From positions 29,692 through 93,691 of the forward strand of contig NZ_JABX01000023.1 in assembly GCF_001469165.1 (NCBI RefSeq): a stretch of 64,000 bases of DNA, in the 5' to 3' direction. Position numbers and translations under genes: made by a program. Within the stretch, counting starts at the first letter, position 1, and every line of letters starts with the position of its first letter. Below are positions 1 through 9,322 of the stretch, one piece after another. Under the pieces are notes generated by a model. The model made no database searches. It was given only the letters and a program-made list of their open reading frames with translations, and was not told the DNA's origin. The DNA is from Thiohalocapsa sp. ML1. GTDB lineage: Bacteria > Pseudomonadota > Gammaproteobacteria > Chromatiales > Chromatiaceae.

Positions 1-1
1 C

Positions 2-1528
2 GCCGCCGAGGTGCCGGACACCGCGCCGCTGGACGGCGCGCGCCGGCAGCTCGCGGGCAGCTTCGACGCGGCGCGCGGCGGCTTCGGCGGTGCACCGAAG
101 TTCCCGCATCCGACCAATCTGGAGCTGCTGTTCCGCCACTGGGCGGCGACCGCCGCCGATGGCGTGCCGGACCAGCAGGCGCTGCACATGGCCCGTTTCA
201 CGCTGGAGCGCATGATCCGCGGCGGCATGAACGACCAGCTCGCCGGCGGCTTCTGCCGCTACAGCGTCGACGACGACTGGATGATCCCGCACTTCGAGAA
301 GATGCTCTACGACAACGGCCCACTGCTCGCGCTCTGCTGCGATGCCTGGGCCATCACCGGCGAACCGGTGTTCCGCGATGCCGCCGCCGCGACGGCCGAC
401 TGGGTCATCAACGAGATGCAAGGCCCGGACGGCGGCTATTACAGCAGCCTGGACGCCGACAGCGAGGGCGAGGAAGGGCGCTTCTACGTCTGGGACCGCG
501 ATGAGATCGCGGCCCTCTTGACGCCGGCGGAGCTGGCCTTCGTCACCCCTCTGTACGGGCTGGACCGGCCGCCCAACTTCGACGGCCGCTGGAATCTGCA
601 CCAGTACCAGACCCCCGAGGCCGTCGGCGCCGCCCAGGGGATGACGCCGGAGCAAGCCGCGGCGCTGCTCAGCTCGGCCAAGGCAAAGCTGCTCGCGGCC
701 CGAGCATCGCGTGTCCGGCCCGGCCGGGACGAGAAGGTGCTCACGAGCTGGAACGCCCTCATGATCAAGGGCATGGCGCGCGCGGCGCGGACGCTGCAAC
801 GCCCCGACCTGCTCGACTCCGCCGAGCGGGCGCTCGGCTGCATCCGCAGCACGCTGTGGCGCGACGGCCGGCTGCTCGCGACCTGCAAGCACGGCCGCGC
901 CCATCTCAGCGCCTATCTCGATGACTATGCGCTGCTGCTCGATGCGCTCCTGGAGCTGCTGCAGGTGCGCTGGCGCCGGGCGGACCTGGACTGGGCCATC
1001 GCGCTCGCCGACGTGCTGATGGAGCAGTTCTTCGATGCCGAGGCGGGCGGCTTCTTCTTCACCGCCGCGGATCACGAGGCGCTGATCACGCGCCCGAAGC
1101 CGCTCGGCGACGAGTCCATCCCGTCCGGCAACGGCGTCGCCGCGCATGCGCTGCAACGGCTCGGGCACCTGCTCGGCGAGCATCGCTGGCTGGACGCCGC
1201 CGCGGCGACGTTGCGCTTCGCGGCTGAGCCCATGCGCCGCGTGCCCTACGCGCATGCGACGCTGCTGGCGGCGCTGGATGAGCATCACACGCCGCCTGAG
1301 ACCATCGTCATCCGCGCCGACCCGCTGTCGCTCTCTGACTGGCAGGCCGCGGCGCAGCAGGGCTACCGGCCGCGGCGGCTGGTGCTGCCGATCCCGGCCG
1401 ACGTCGGCGACCTGCCCGGCAGCCTGGCCGCCATGGTGCCGCGGGCGGATGCCGGCGCGCTCGCCTATCGCTGCCGCGGCACCCACTGCGAGCCGCCGAT
1501 CATGAACCTCAGCAGCTTGGCGGACTGA
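2..1528 (+). CDS. YyaL/DUF255 (spermatogenesis-associated protein 20-like) protein, C-terminal part
   Basis: The frame is open from the window edge, so the gene starts upstream and only about 509 residues are visible. The text GGFGGAPKFPHP, DQLAGGFCRYSVD, HFEKMLYDNGPL and GGYYSSLDADSEG is typical of the YyaL/SPATA20 family, where an N-terminal thioredoxin-like domain (DUF255) precedes an alpha/alpha-barrel resembling N-acylglucosamine 2-epimerases. The thioredoxin part lies outside the window. The biochemical role of the family is unsettled; a redox or carbohydrate function is only inferred from the folds. The gene ends 27 bases before a strong hairpin. Family assignment is firm, function is not. 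Confidence 0.9.
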   Translation, partial: AAEVPDTAPLDGARRQLAGSFDAARGGFGGAPKFPHPTNLELLFRHWAATAADGVPDQQALHMARFTLERMIRGGMNDQLAGGFCRYSVDDDWMIPHFEKMLYDNGPLLALCCDAWAITGEPVFRDAAAATADWVINEMQGPDGGYYSSLDADSEGEEGRFYVWDRDEIAALLTPAELAFVTPLYGLDRPPNFDGRWNLHQYQTPEAVGAAQGMTPEQAAALLSSAKAKLLAARASRVRPGRDEKVLTSWNALMIKGMARAARTLQRPDLLDSAERALGCIRSTLWRDGRLLATCKHGRAHLSAYLDDYALLLDALLELLQVRWRRADLDWAIALADVLMEQFFDAEAGGFFFTAADHEALITRPKPLGDESIPSGNGVAAHALQRLGHLLGEHRWLDAAAATLRFAAEPMRRVPYAHATLLAALDEHHTPPETIVIRADPLSLSDWQAAAQQGYRPRRLVLPIPADVGDLPGSLAAMVPRADAGALAYRCRGTHCEPPIMNLSSLAD

Positions 1529-1554
1529 GCGCGGGGGCGGCTGAGCTGCCGCGC

Positions 1555-1588
1555 AAAAAAGAAGCCCCCGGGCATCCTGCCCGGGGGC
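1555..1588 (-). terminator. Strong intrinsic terminator-like hairpin, U-run on the minus strand
   Basis: An 11-bp perfect stem (1564-1574 with 1578-1588, loop TCC) is made of C5G3CA and its complement. On the minus strand it is followed by CTTCTTTTTT (1563-1555), an ideal U-tract. On the plus strand only the A-run precedes it. It could still stop the upstream plus-strand gene by its stem, but by sequence it is a minus-strand terminator, although no minus-strand gene is recognised upstream of it. Confidence 0.7.
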
Positions 1589-1881
1589 CGACGTCGCCAT
1601 TGGTTGAGTGGGTCCGAGGCCTGCACGTCCGTTCGCGTGAGTCCGTTCCGATGCGTTCCTTGCCGTTGCATCCATGCCGGCGACAGGGTTAGTTTCGCCC
1701 AGAATACGCCCTACGTTTGTGGCTTATTACCGCCGCGCGCTGTAGGAATCGGACTACACTGACGCTCGCGGCGCGCGGCCGCTGGGGCTGCCCCGACAGA
1801 GCCCGTGCCGCAGGACCGCCGTGCCGATGCGTCTTCCGATCTATCGCCGCGCATTTCTTGTCCACCACCTTTGCTCAGCGC
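1589..1881. other. Intergenic gap with no recognised gene
   Basis: Nothing coding is recognised between the terminator hairpin and the prolyl aminopeptidase start. Open frames on both strands here are Arg/Pro-rich composition artefacts. The minus strand runs directly into the intrinsic terminator at 1588-1555, which leaves room for a short non-coding RNA of about 100-130 nt. Confidence 0.4.
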
Positions 1882-2859
1882 ATGCACGACTCCAACCGGC
1901 CCGACCCGCTGTTTCCGCCCATCTCGCCCTATGTCACGCACCGCCTGGATGTTGGCGATGGGCATCGCCTGTACATCGAGGAATGCGGCAACCCCGACGG
2001 CCTGCCGGCCGTGTTCCTGCACGGCGGTCCCGGCGCCGGCTGCGGGCCGACGCACCGGCGCTTCTTCGACCCCATGCGCTGGCGGCTGGTGTTGTTCGAT
2101 CAGCGCGGCAGCGGGCGCTCGACCCCGCACGCGGGGCTCGACGCCAACACCACCTGGCACCTCGTCGCCGACCTGGAGCGCATCCGCGAGCACCTCGGCA
2201 TCGAGCGCTGGCTCGTGTTCGGCGGCTCCTGGGGCTCGACGCTCGCACTCGCGTATGCCGAGACCCACCCGGAGCGGGTCAGCGCGCTGGTGCTGCGCGG
2301 CATCTTCCTGTGCCGTCCGTGGGAGATCCGCTGGTTCTACCAGCACGGCGCGCACCTGCTCTTTCCGGACTATTGGCAGGATTTCCTGGCGCCGATCCCG
2401 GCGGCCGAGCGCGATGATCTGGTGCAGGCCTATCACCGCCGCCTCACCGGCAGCGACGCGGCAGAGCTGCGCCGCGCGGCGCTGGCCTGGTCCATCTGGG
2501 AGGGGCGCTGCGCGACGCTGCTGCCGGACGCGGGCGTGCGCGGCGCCTTCTCGGACGATCACGTGGCGCTGAGCCTCGCGCGCATCGAATGCCACTACTT
2601 CGTCAATGACGCCTTTCTGGCGCCGGATCAGCTCATCCGCGACGCGCCCCGGCTCGCGGCCATCCCCGGCGTCATCGTGCACGGGCGCTACGACGCCATC
2701 TGCCCGCTCCAGTCCGCGTGGGAGCTGCATCAGGCCTGGCCGCAGGCGGACTTTCAGGTCATCGCCGACGCCGGCCACGCCGCCTTCGAGCCCGGCATCG
2801 CCGCCGCCTTGGTGGCCGCCACCAACGGCTTCGCGGACCGCCTCGCCGGCAGCCGATGA
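1882..2859 (+). CDS. pip: Prolyl aminopeptidase (proline iminopeptidase), alpha/beta hydrolase
   Basis: This 325-residue cytoplasmic serine peptidase of family S33 removes N-terminal proline from peptides. Visible landmarks are HGGPGAGC (oxyanion region, about residues 47-54), [12 protein letters not shown], and the nucleophile elbow GGSWGS, followed by a C-terminal catalytic Asp/His region (HGRYDAICP and DAGHAAF). Length and motif order match the family. The ATG at 1882 gives [14 protein letters not shown], a typical family N-terminus; longer in-frame starts add only Arg-rich text. The stop overlaps the ATG of the next gene by 4 bases (ATGA), indicating translational coupling. Confidence 0.95.
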   Translation: MHDSNRPDPLFPPISPYVTHRLDVGDGHRLYIEECGNPDGLPAVFLHGGPGAGCGPTHRRFFDPMRWRLVLFDQRGSGRSTPHAGLDANTTWHLVADLERIREHLGIERWLVFGGSWGSTLALAYAETHPERVSALVLRGIFLCRPWEIRWFYQHGAHLLFPDYWQDFLAPIPAAERDDLVQAYHRRLTGSDAAELRRAALAWSIWEGRCATLLPDAGVRGAFSDDHVALSLARIECHYFVNDAFLAPDQLIRDAPRLAAIPGVIVHGRYDAICPLQSAWELHQAWPQADFQVIADAGHAAFEPGIAAALVAATNGFADRLAGSR

Positions 2860-3293
2860 TCGGCCTATTGCAGCGCGTGTCCGCGGCGCAGGTGGTCGTG
2901 GACGGCGCCGTCGTGGGCGCCATCGGCCGCGGCCTGTTGGTGCTGGTGGGGGTGCAGCAGGGCGACGACACCGCCCGCGCCGACCGGCTGCTGGAGCGCC
3001 TGCTGGGCTACCGCGTGTTTCCGGATGCCGCCGGCAAAATGAACCTGAGCCTCAAGGACATCGGCGGCGGGCTGCTCTTGGTGCCCCAGTTCACGCTCGC
3101 CGCCGACACCCGCAAGGGCACCCGCGCGAGCTTCACGTCCGCCGCCGCGCCGGCAGACGCCGAGCGCCTCTTCGGTCACCTCATCGCGCGCGCCCATGCC
3201 GCGCATCCCGACGTCGCCACCGGCCGCTTCGGCGCCGACATGCAGGTCAGCCTCACCAACGACGGACCGGTGACCTTCTGGCTGGAGACCTGA
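2856..3293 (+). CDS. dtd: D-aminoacyl-tRNA deacylase
   Basis: A 145-residue protein of exactly family length. It hydrolyses D-amino acids (and misacylated glycine) from tRNA in the cytoplasm, as a homodimer that uses the cross-subunit Gly-cisPro motif. The opening [13 protein letters not shown], the central [13 protein letters not shown] and the C-terminal [10 protein letters not shown] (the Gly-cisPro loop) are all present. The residue before QFTL is Pro rather than the more usual Ser of the SQxT motif; the QFT part is intact, so activity is still expected. The start overlaps the pip stop as ATGA. The gene converges on the following minus-strand transporter with a 33-base gap. Confidence 0.95.
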   Translation: MIGLLQRVSAAQVVVDGAVVGAIGRGLLVLVGVQQGDDTARADRLLERLLGYRVFPDAAGKMNLSLKDIGGGLLLVPQFTLAADTRKGTRASFTSAAAPADAERLFGHLIARAHAAHPDVATGRFGADMQVSLTNDGPVTFWLET

Positions 3294-3326
3294 GAGCGGC
3301 CGGCGGCGCGGACAGGTCCGATGCCC

Positions 3327-4231
3327 TCAGCCCTGCGACGGTGCCTGGTCGCCTGCCAGGCGGTTTACCAGGCGGTTTACCAGGCGGGCGCGCAGCGCGA
3401 TGAGCATGAGCACCAGCGGAAGCTCGACGAGGAAGAACAGCGTCGCGAACAGCACCAGCTTGACCTGGCCCAGGACCGCGGTCCCGATGATGGCGACCAG
3501 GGCCAGGTTGCGGATGCTGAGCTCGATCAGCAGGGTGAAGCGATCGCGGTCGGGGAGTCGCGCGAGGACCCCGATGAGCAGCCCGGCGGTCATGGCCAGT
3601 ACGCAGAAGGGCAGTGCAACCGGGAGCGCGGCGCGCGTGGCGGCGGCCAGCCCGTCGCGCTGGTCGAACAGGATCATCGCCACCAGGGCTGCGATGCCGA
3701 TGAGACTCAATGCCCGCAGCGATGCGCGGCTGGCGCTGATCCGAGCCGGCATCCGCGCCCGCAAGCCCATCCCCAGACCCAGCGGGAACAGCATCATCAG
3801 CACCAATTGGCCGGCCATGCTGCCGACCAAGGTCGGCACCTGGTGCGACTCGTGCAGAAACAGGGACAAGCCGGCCGCGACCAGGGCCGGCATGGTGACC
3901 GGGGCGAGTAGCGTGGAGAGGGTGGTGAGGGTGACCGATAGGGCCACATTGCCCTTGCCAAGGTAGCAGAAGAAATTGGACATGGCCCCGCCGGGGCTGG
4001 CCGCGAGCAGGATCAGTCCCGCCATCACCCAGGGCTCCGGCCGCTGCACCCAGATCAGCAGGGCGGCGCAGGCCGGGAGCACCAGGAGCTGGCCCAGGGT
4101 CGCCACCGCAACCGCCCGCGGATAGCGCAGAACGCCGCGGAAGTCCCCGGGCGTCAGCTCCAGGCCGACGACCAACATCAACAGCCAGACCAGCGCGGGG
4201 ATGGCGAGGTCGCTGATCGGGTCCAGGCCGT

Positions 4232-4235
<4 letters not shown>
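3327..4235 (-). CDS. BASS-family (bile acid:sodium symporter-like) membrane transporter
   Basis: A 302-residue very hydrophobic protein with about nine or ten predicted membrane segments. The text AASPGGAMSNFF and GLELTPGDF is characteristic of the BASS/SBF family (Na+-dependent organic anion transporters). The substrate cannot be read from sequence. The start ATG overlaps the stop of the upstream sigma-54 activator gene by 4 bases (ATGA at 4235-4232), so the two form a coupled operon. The C-terminus contains LVNRLVNR, encoded by a 12-base direct repeat of CAGGCGGTTTAC, a local slippage-type duplication. Confidence 0.85.
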
Positions 4236-5881
<1,646 letters not shown>

Positions 5882-6058
5882 GTCTACCGAAACCCCTGGC
5901 TGCGAAGTCTCTCGTGCGCATTGCTGCGCGCCCCTAAGTGGCCCGCGGCGTCGCCTGCGCGCGGCGGCACCAAGCGCGCTTTGCACCGCATGGCGCGCTG
6001 TCCGCTGGACGGCCGGTGGCGTGCAGCCGGCGTATGCGGCGGCGGGGCGGGCCGCTCA

Positions 6059-6085
6059 CGATATTTCGTGAATTCCGAAATATCG
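6059..6085. promoter_or_regulatory. Candidate upstream activator site: perfect 10-bp inverted repeat
   Basis: CGATATTTCG (6059-6068) and CGAAATATCG (6076-6085) are perfect inverted repeats around a 7-base spacer. The site is AT-rich in a GC-rich neighbourhood. It lies between the activator start and the STAS gene, about 150 bases upstream of a -24/-12-like sequence, the usual position for a sigma-54 activator site. A half-site-like TATTTCGT occurs near 6103. Binding by the adjacent GAF activator is inferred. Confidence 0.6.
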
Positions 6086-6185
6086 GGGCTAAGGATAACT
6101 CTATTTCGTCATTTGCCGCGCTACTGCCGCCTACTGACGTGTCCGGTCTGAGCGGACAAGCTATCAGTTTTTCTTGTCAGAGCAG

Positions 6186-6204
6186 CCGCTTGCAGAGCAA
6201 GCGG
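6186..6204. other. Perfect 8-bp hairpin between operator and promoter
   Basis: CCGCTTGC (6186-6193), loop AGA, GCAAGCGG (6197-6204). It sits just upstream of the -24 element. It could be a second protein site or a structural element; no U-run follows. Confidence 0.45.
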
Positions 6205-6221
6205 TGGCTGATGAAAAAATT

Positions 6222-6235
6222 GGCCGGCTTCCTGC
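6222..6235 (+). promoter_or_regulatory. Candidate sigma-54 (-24/-12) promoter
   Basis: TTGGCCGGCTTCCTGCT has the diagnostic GG at 6222-6223 and GC at 6234-6235 with exactly 10 bases between. The -12 part (CTGCT) is close to consensus TTGCT; the -24 part (TGGCC) is one base off TGGCA. The predicted start would be near 6246, only a few bases before the STAS ATG at 6250, so either that mRNA is nearly leaderless or the STAS start is further in. Confidence 0.45.
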
Positions 6236-6249
6236 TCTATTGCTGAGTT

Positions 6250-6525
6250 ATGACCTTCCGGATCACTCGGCTGTTGGACGGGCAGACAACGGTCGTCAAG
6301 ATCGATGGGCGGCTTGAAGTCGAAGGCCTCCCTGAGCTCGTGGTCGCCTGCGGTGACCCTGCCTCGGCGCCCATTCTGGACCTTGCGGGCGTGCGGCAGG
6401 CGGACGCGGCGGCCGTGGAGCTCCTGCGCCGGCTTGCAGCGGCCGGGGCCCGGCTTGCCGGCTGTCCTCCCTACCTGGCGCTGCGGCTCGGGGTGCCTGC
6501 CGCACCGGATGGTCATGACGCGTGA
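6250..6525 (+). CDS. Small STAS-domain protein
   Basis: A 91-residue protein resembling a stand-alone STAS domain (anti-sigma-factor-antagonist fold): TTVVKIDGRLEVEGLPEL, then ILDLAGVRQADAAAVELLRRL, matching the strand-helix pattern and the ILDLxxVxxxD core. The Asp-Ala pair replaces the usual Asp-Ser/Thr phosphorylation motif, so regulation by phosphorylation is doubtful. It is the first plus-strand gene after the divergent regulator and precedes the sulfatase. Its last three codons and stop lie inside the first unit of a 14-bp tandem repeat. No strong ribosome site is visible before the ATG. Confidence 0.65.
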   Translation: MTFRITRLLDGQTTVVKIDGRLEVEGLPELVVACGDPASAPILDLAGVRQADAAAVELLRRLAAAGARLAGCPPYLALRLGVPAAPDGHDA

Positions 6526-6600
6526 GATCCGACGCGTGAGATCGGACGCGTGAGATTGGACGCGTGAGATTGGACGCGTGAGATTGGACGCGTGAGATTC
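6517..6600. repeat. Six tandem 14-bp units
   Basis: GACGCGTGAGATYS is repeated six times without gaps (starts 6517, 6531, 6545, 6559, 6573, 6587), with changes only in the last two bases. The first unit supplies codons GAC GCG and the TGA stop of the STAS gene. The array fills most of the gap to the sulfatase, ending about 60 bases before its ATG. Confidence 0.97.
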
Positions 6601-6662
6601 AAGTAATCCGTGCGCCTGCGACGGCCGGCCACCCATCATTCATTTCGAGGAGAGACAATCCG

Positions 6663-8273
6663 ATGCAGTTGATATCCATACGGAAAGCGCCCAATCGCCC
6701 CGGCGCCCGCCTGGGGGGTTGCCTGGCACTGTGCGCCGCCCTGGCGCTCACCGGCCCGGCGGTGGCTGCGGAGAAGCCCAACGTGCTCGTGGTCTGGGGT
6801 GACGATATCGGGCAGTCGAACATCAGCGCGTATACGAAGGGGCTGGTGGGCTACCAAACCACCAATATCGACCGCATCGCCGACGAGGGCGTCCTGTTCA
6901 CGGACTACTACGCCGAGCAATCCTGCACGGCCGGTCGTGCCTCCTTCATGCTCGGCCAGAGCGTATTCCGCTCAGGGCTGTCCAAGGTGGGCCTGCCCGG
7001 GGCCAAGGAGGGTATCAGCACGCTGGACCCCACCATCGCCGTGGTGCTCAAGGATCAGGGTTATGCCACCGGCCAATTCGGCAAGAACCACTTCGGCGAC
7101 CGCGACGAGCATCTGCCCACGAATCACGGTTTCGACGAGTTCTTCGGCAATCTCTATCACCTGAACGCCGAGGAGGAGCCGGAAAACGAGGACTACCCCG
7201 GCGATCTGGTGCTGGCCGACGGACAGACCTTCCGGCAGAAGTTCGGCCCGCGCGGCGTGATCCATTCCTGGGCCATGCCCGATGGCACGCAGAAGATCGA
7301 GGATACCGGCCCGCTCACCAAGAAGCGTATGGAGACGGTAGACGACGAAACCTCGGCGCGCGCCCTGGAGTTCATCGAGGAGCAGACCAAGGCCGGCAAG
7401 CCCTGGTTCGTTTGGTGGAACGGCACCCGCATGCACTTTCGCACCCATGTCAAGGATGAGCTGCGCGGCATCTCGGGTCAGGATGAATACGCCGACGGTA
7501 TGGTCGAGCACGACCGGCACATCGGTCAGTTCCTGAAAAAGCTGGACGACCTCGGCATCGCCGATAACACCATCGTCTTCTATTCCACCGACAACGGCCC
7601 GCACAAGAACACCTGGCCCGACGCCGCCGTGAATCCCTTCCGCGGCGAGAAGAACACGAACTGGGAGGGCGGTTGGCGCGTACCGGCAATGGTGCGTTGG
7701 CCCGGCGTGATTCCGCCGGGCTCGGTCAGCAACGAGATCGTCCATCACATGGACTGGTTGCCGACGCTCGCTGCTGCCGCCGGCAAGACCGACATCAAAG
7801 AAGACCTGCTCGATGGCTATACCTCGGCCGCACTCGGCCGCGACTACCGGGTCCATCTGGACGGCTATGACATGTCGGCGCATCTGAGGGACGCGGAGAA
7901 TACCCAGAGTCCTCGCAAGGAGATCTTCTATTTCTCCGACGATGGCGACCTGACCGCCCTGCGCTACGGCGACTGGAAGATCATCTTCATGGAGCAGCAA
8001 ACGGCGGGCACCTTGCGCGTCTGGATGGACGAGTTCAGCCCGCTACGCGTGCCGCTGATCTTCAACCTGCGTCGCGATCCTTACGAGCAGGCGACCATCA
8101 CCTCCAACAGCTACCACGAGTGGCAGATCGACCGGGCGTTCATGCTGGTCCCGGCCCAAGCCTACGTGGGCCAGTTCCTGGCGTCCTTCCAAGACTACCC
8201 GCCGCGCATGGAGGCGGCGAGCTTCAGCCTGGACAAGGTGATGGAGCAGATGATCAGCCCCGGGCCGCACTGA
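6663..8273 (+). CDS. Secreted arylsulfatase-type sulfatase
   Basis: A 536-residue sulfatase of the alkaline-phosphatase superfamily. Residues 1-36 form a Sec signal peptide ending in AVAAEKPN. The first metal motif is NVLVVWGDDIG. CTAGR (within EQSCTAGRAS) is the Cys-type formylglycine motif, with Ala in place of the usual Pro. GKNHFGD, THV and STDNGPH follow as later metal and sulfate-binding segments. Enzymes of this type cleave sulfate esters in the periplasm or outside the cell and need a formylglycine-generating enzyme or anSME, which is not in this window. GAGGAGAG stands 8 bases before the ATG. It is likely co-regulated with the STAS and outer-membrane genes. Confidence 0.9.
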   Translation: MQLISIRKAPNRPGARLGGCLALCAALALTGPAVAAEKPNVLVVWGDDIGQSNISAYTKGLVGYQTTNIDRIADEGVLFTDYYAEQSCTAGRASFMLGQSVFRSGLSKVGLPGAKEGISTLDPTIAVVLKDQGYATGQFGKNHFGDRDEHLPTNHGFDEFFGNLYHLNAEEEPENEDYPGDLVLADGQTFRQKFGPRGVIHSWAMPDGTQKIEDTGPLTKKRMETVDDETSARALEFIEEQTKAGKPWFVWWNGTRMHFRTHVKDELRGISGQDEYADGMVEHDRHIGQFLKKLDDLGIADNTIVFYSTDNGPHKNTWPDAAVNPFRGEKNTNWEGGWRVPAMVRWPGVIPPGSVSNEIVHHMDWLPTLAAAAGKTDIKEDLLDGYTSAALGRDYRVHLDGYDMSAHLRDAENTQSPRKEIFYFSDDGDLTALRYGDWKIIFMEQQTAGTLRVWMDEFSPLRVPLIFNLRRDPYEQATITSNSYHEWQIDRAFMLVPAQAYVGQFLASFQDYPPRMEAASFSLDKVMEQMISPGPH

Positions 8274-8322
8274 CGGGGCCGGTGGCGGCGGACAAGGACG
8301 TCCGTCTGTCGTCTTGCACCCG

Positions 8323-8388
8323 AGGTTGGGCTCGCCGGGGAACCCCCGGTTGAGCCATTCATGCGTGACCGCTGGGTGATCACGCATG
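8323..8388. other. Two inverted repeats after the sulfatase gene
   Basis: GGGCTCGCCGGGG pairs imperfectly with CCCCCGGTTGAGCC (about 8328-8356). CATGCGTGA (8360-8368) pairs perfectly with TCACGCATG (8380-8388). Neither has a T-run. They may be attenuating or processing structures between the sulfatase and the barrel gene. Confidence 0.4.
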
Positions 8389-8484
8389 CAGCGCTCTAGC
8401 ACGGCAATCCGCCGGCGGGCGGGCGCCGCATGGCGGAGCACCCAGCGGGGCGCACCCCCATTTGGGCAGCGGAGGAACACTACC

Positions 8485-9264
8485 GTGCTGCGACGTCGCC
8501 GCTTCAATCTGTCGCTGACCAACCTCATGATCGGCGCCCTCTGCGTCGCGCCGATCTGCGCCCCGGCCGCGGACGGGCAGCATGACTGGGAGTATCAGGC
8601 AACGCTGTATTTCTGGGCTGCCGGGATCAATGGCGAGACGGCGGGCGGCGCCGACGTCGATGTCGGCTTCGATTCGCTGATCAAAAACCTCAATTTGGCC
8701 TTCATGGGCGCCTTCGAGGCCCGGCAGGAGCAATGGTCCCTCGCGGCCGATCTCGTCTACCTCAACGTTGGGGCCGGCGGCCGCGGCACAGTGCCCGTGC
8801 GCGACACGGCCGGGGCACTGCAGGTCTCGGCGGACGTCAAAACGAAGGGTTGGGTGATCAACCTCGCCGGTGCCTACACCCTCATCGAGACCGAGCGGGC
8901 GAGTCTTGCGGTGCTGGTTGGGGCTCGCTATCTGGACCTGAGCTTGGACTTCGACTGGGGCCTGGCGGCTGGCGGCTATGGCGTGGCGCGAACGCTCTCG
9001 GCCTCGCAGAGCAGTTGGGACGGCGTGCTCGGCGTCAGCGGGCGTGTCGTGCTCGATGGTCGCTGGTATCTGCCCTATCACCTTGATGTCGGAGCCGGTG
9101 AGGCTGACTTCACCTGGCAGGCCGCCAGCGGCATCGGGTACGGCTTCGACTGGGGCGACGTGACCCTGCTGTACCGCCACCTCGCCTGGGAATTCGGCTC
9201 CGGCTCCGCGCTGGGCAACATCGATTTCAGCGGCCCGCTGCTGGCGGCAAGCTGGAGATTCTGA
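8485..9264 (+). CDS. Outer-membrane beta-barrel protein
   Basis: About 259 residues. The GTG start at 8485 (GGAGG about 10 bases upstream) gives a good signal peptide: RRRR, then LSLTNLMIGALCVAPICAPAAD. The mature part alternates hydrophobic and polar residues in strand-length blocks and ends LLAASWRF, the terminal-aromatic beta-barrel signature recognised by the Bam machinery. An in-frame ATG at 8386 would add an Arg-rich tail without signal character. It follows the sulfatase on the same strand after a gap of about 210 bases with hairpins. A role in passage of sulfated substrates is only a guess. Specific family not named with certainty. Confidence 0.75.
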   Translation: MLRRRRFNLSLTNLMIGALCVAPICAPAADGQHDWEYQATLYFWAAGINGETAGGADVDVGFDSLIKNLNLAFMGAFEARQEQWSLAADLVYLNVGAGGRGTVPVRDTAGALQVSADVKTKGWVINLAGAYTLIETERASLAVLVGARYLDLSLDFDWGLAAGGYGVARTLSASQSSWDGVLGVSGRVVLDGRWYLPYHLDVGAGEADFTWQAASGIGYGFDWGDVTLLYRHLAWEFGSGSALGNIDFSGPLLAASWRF

Positions 9265-9322
9265 GCCGCGCGGTCGCGGCGCGTGACGTCGGTCCCGAGA
9301 CCTTACAGCGAATCGATCCGCT

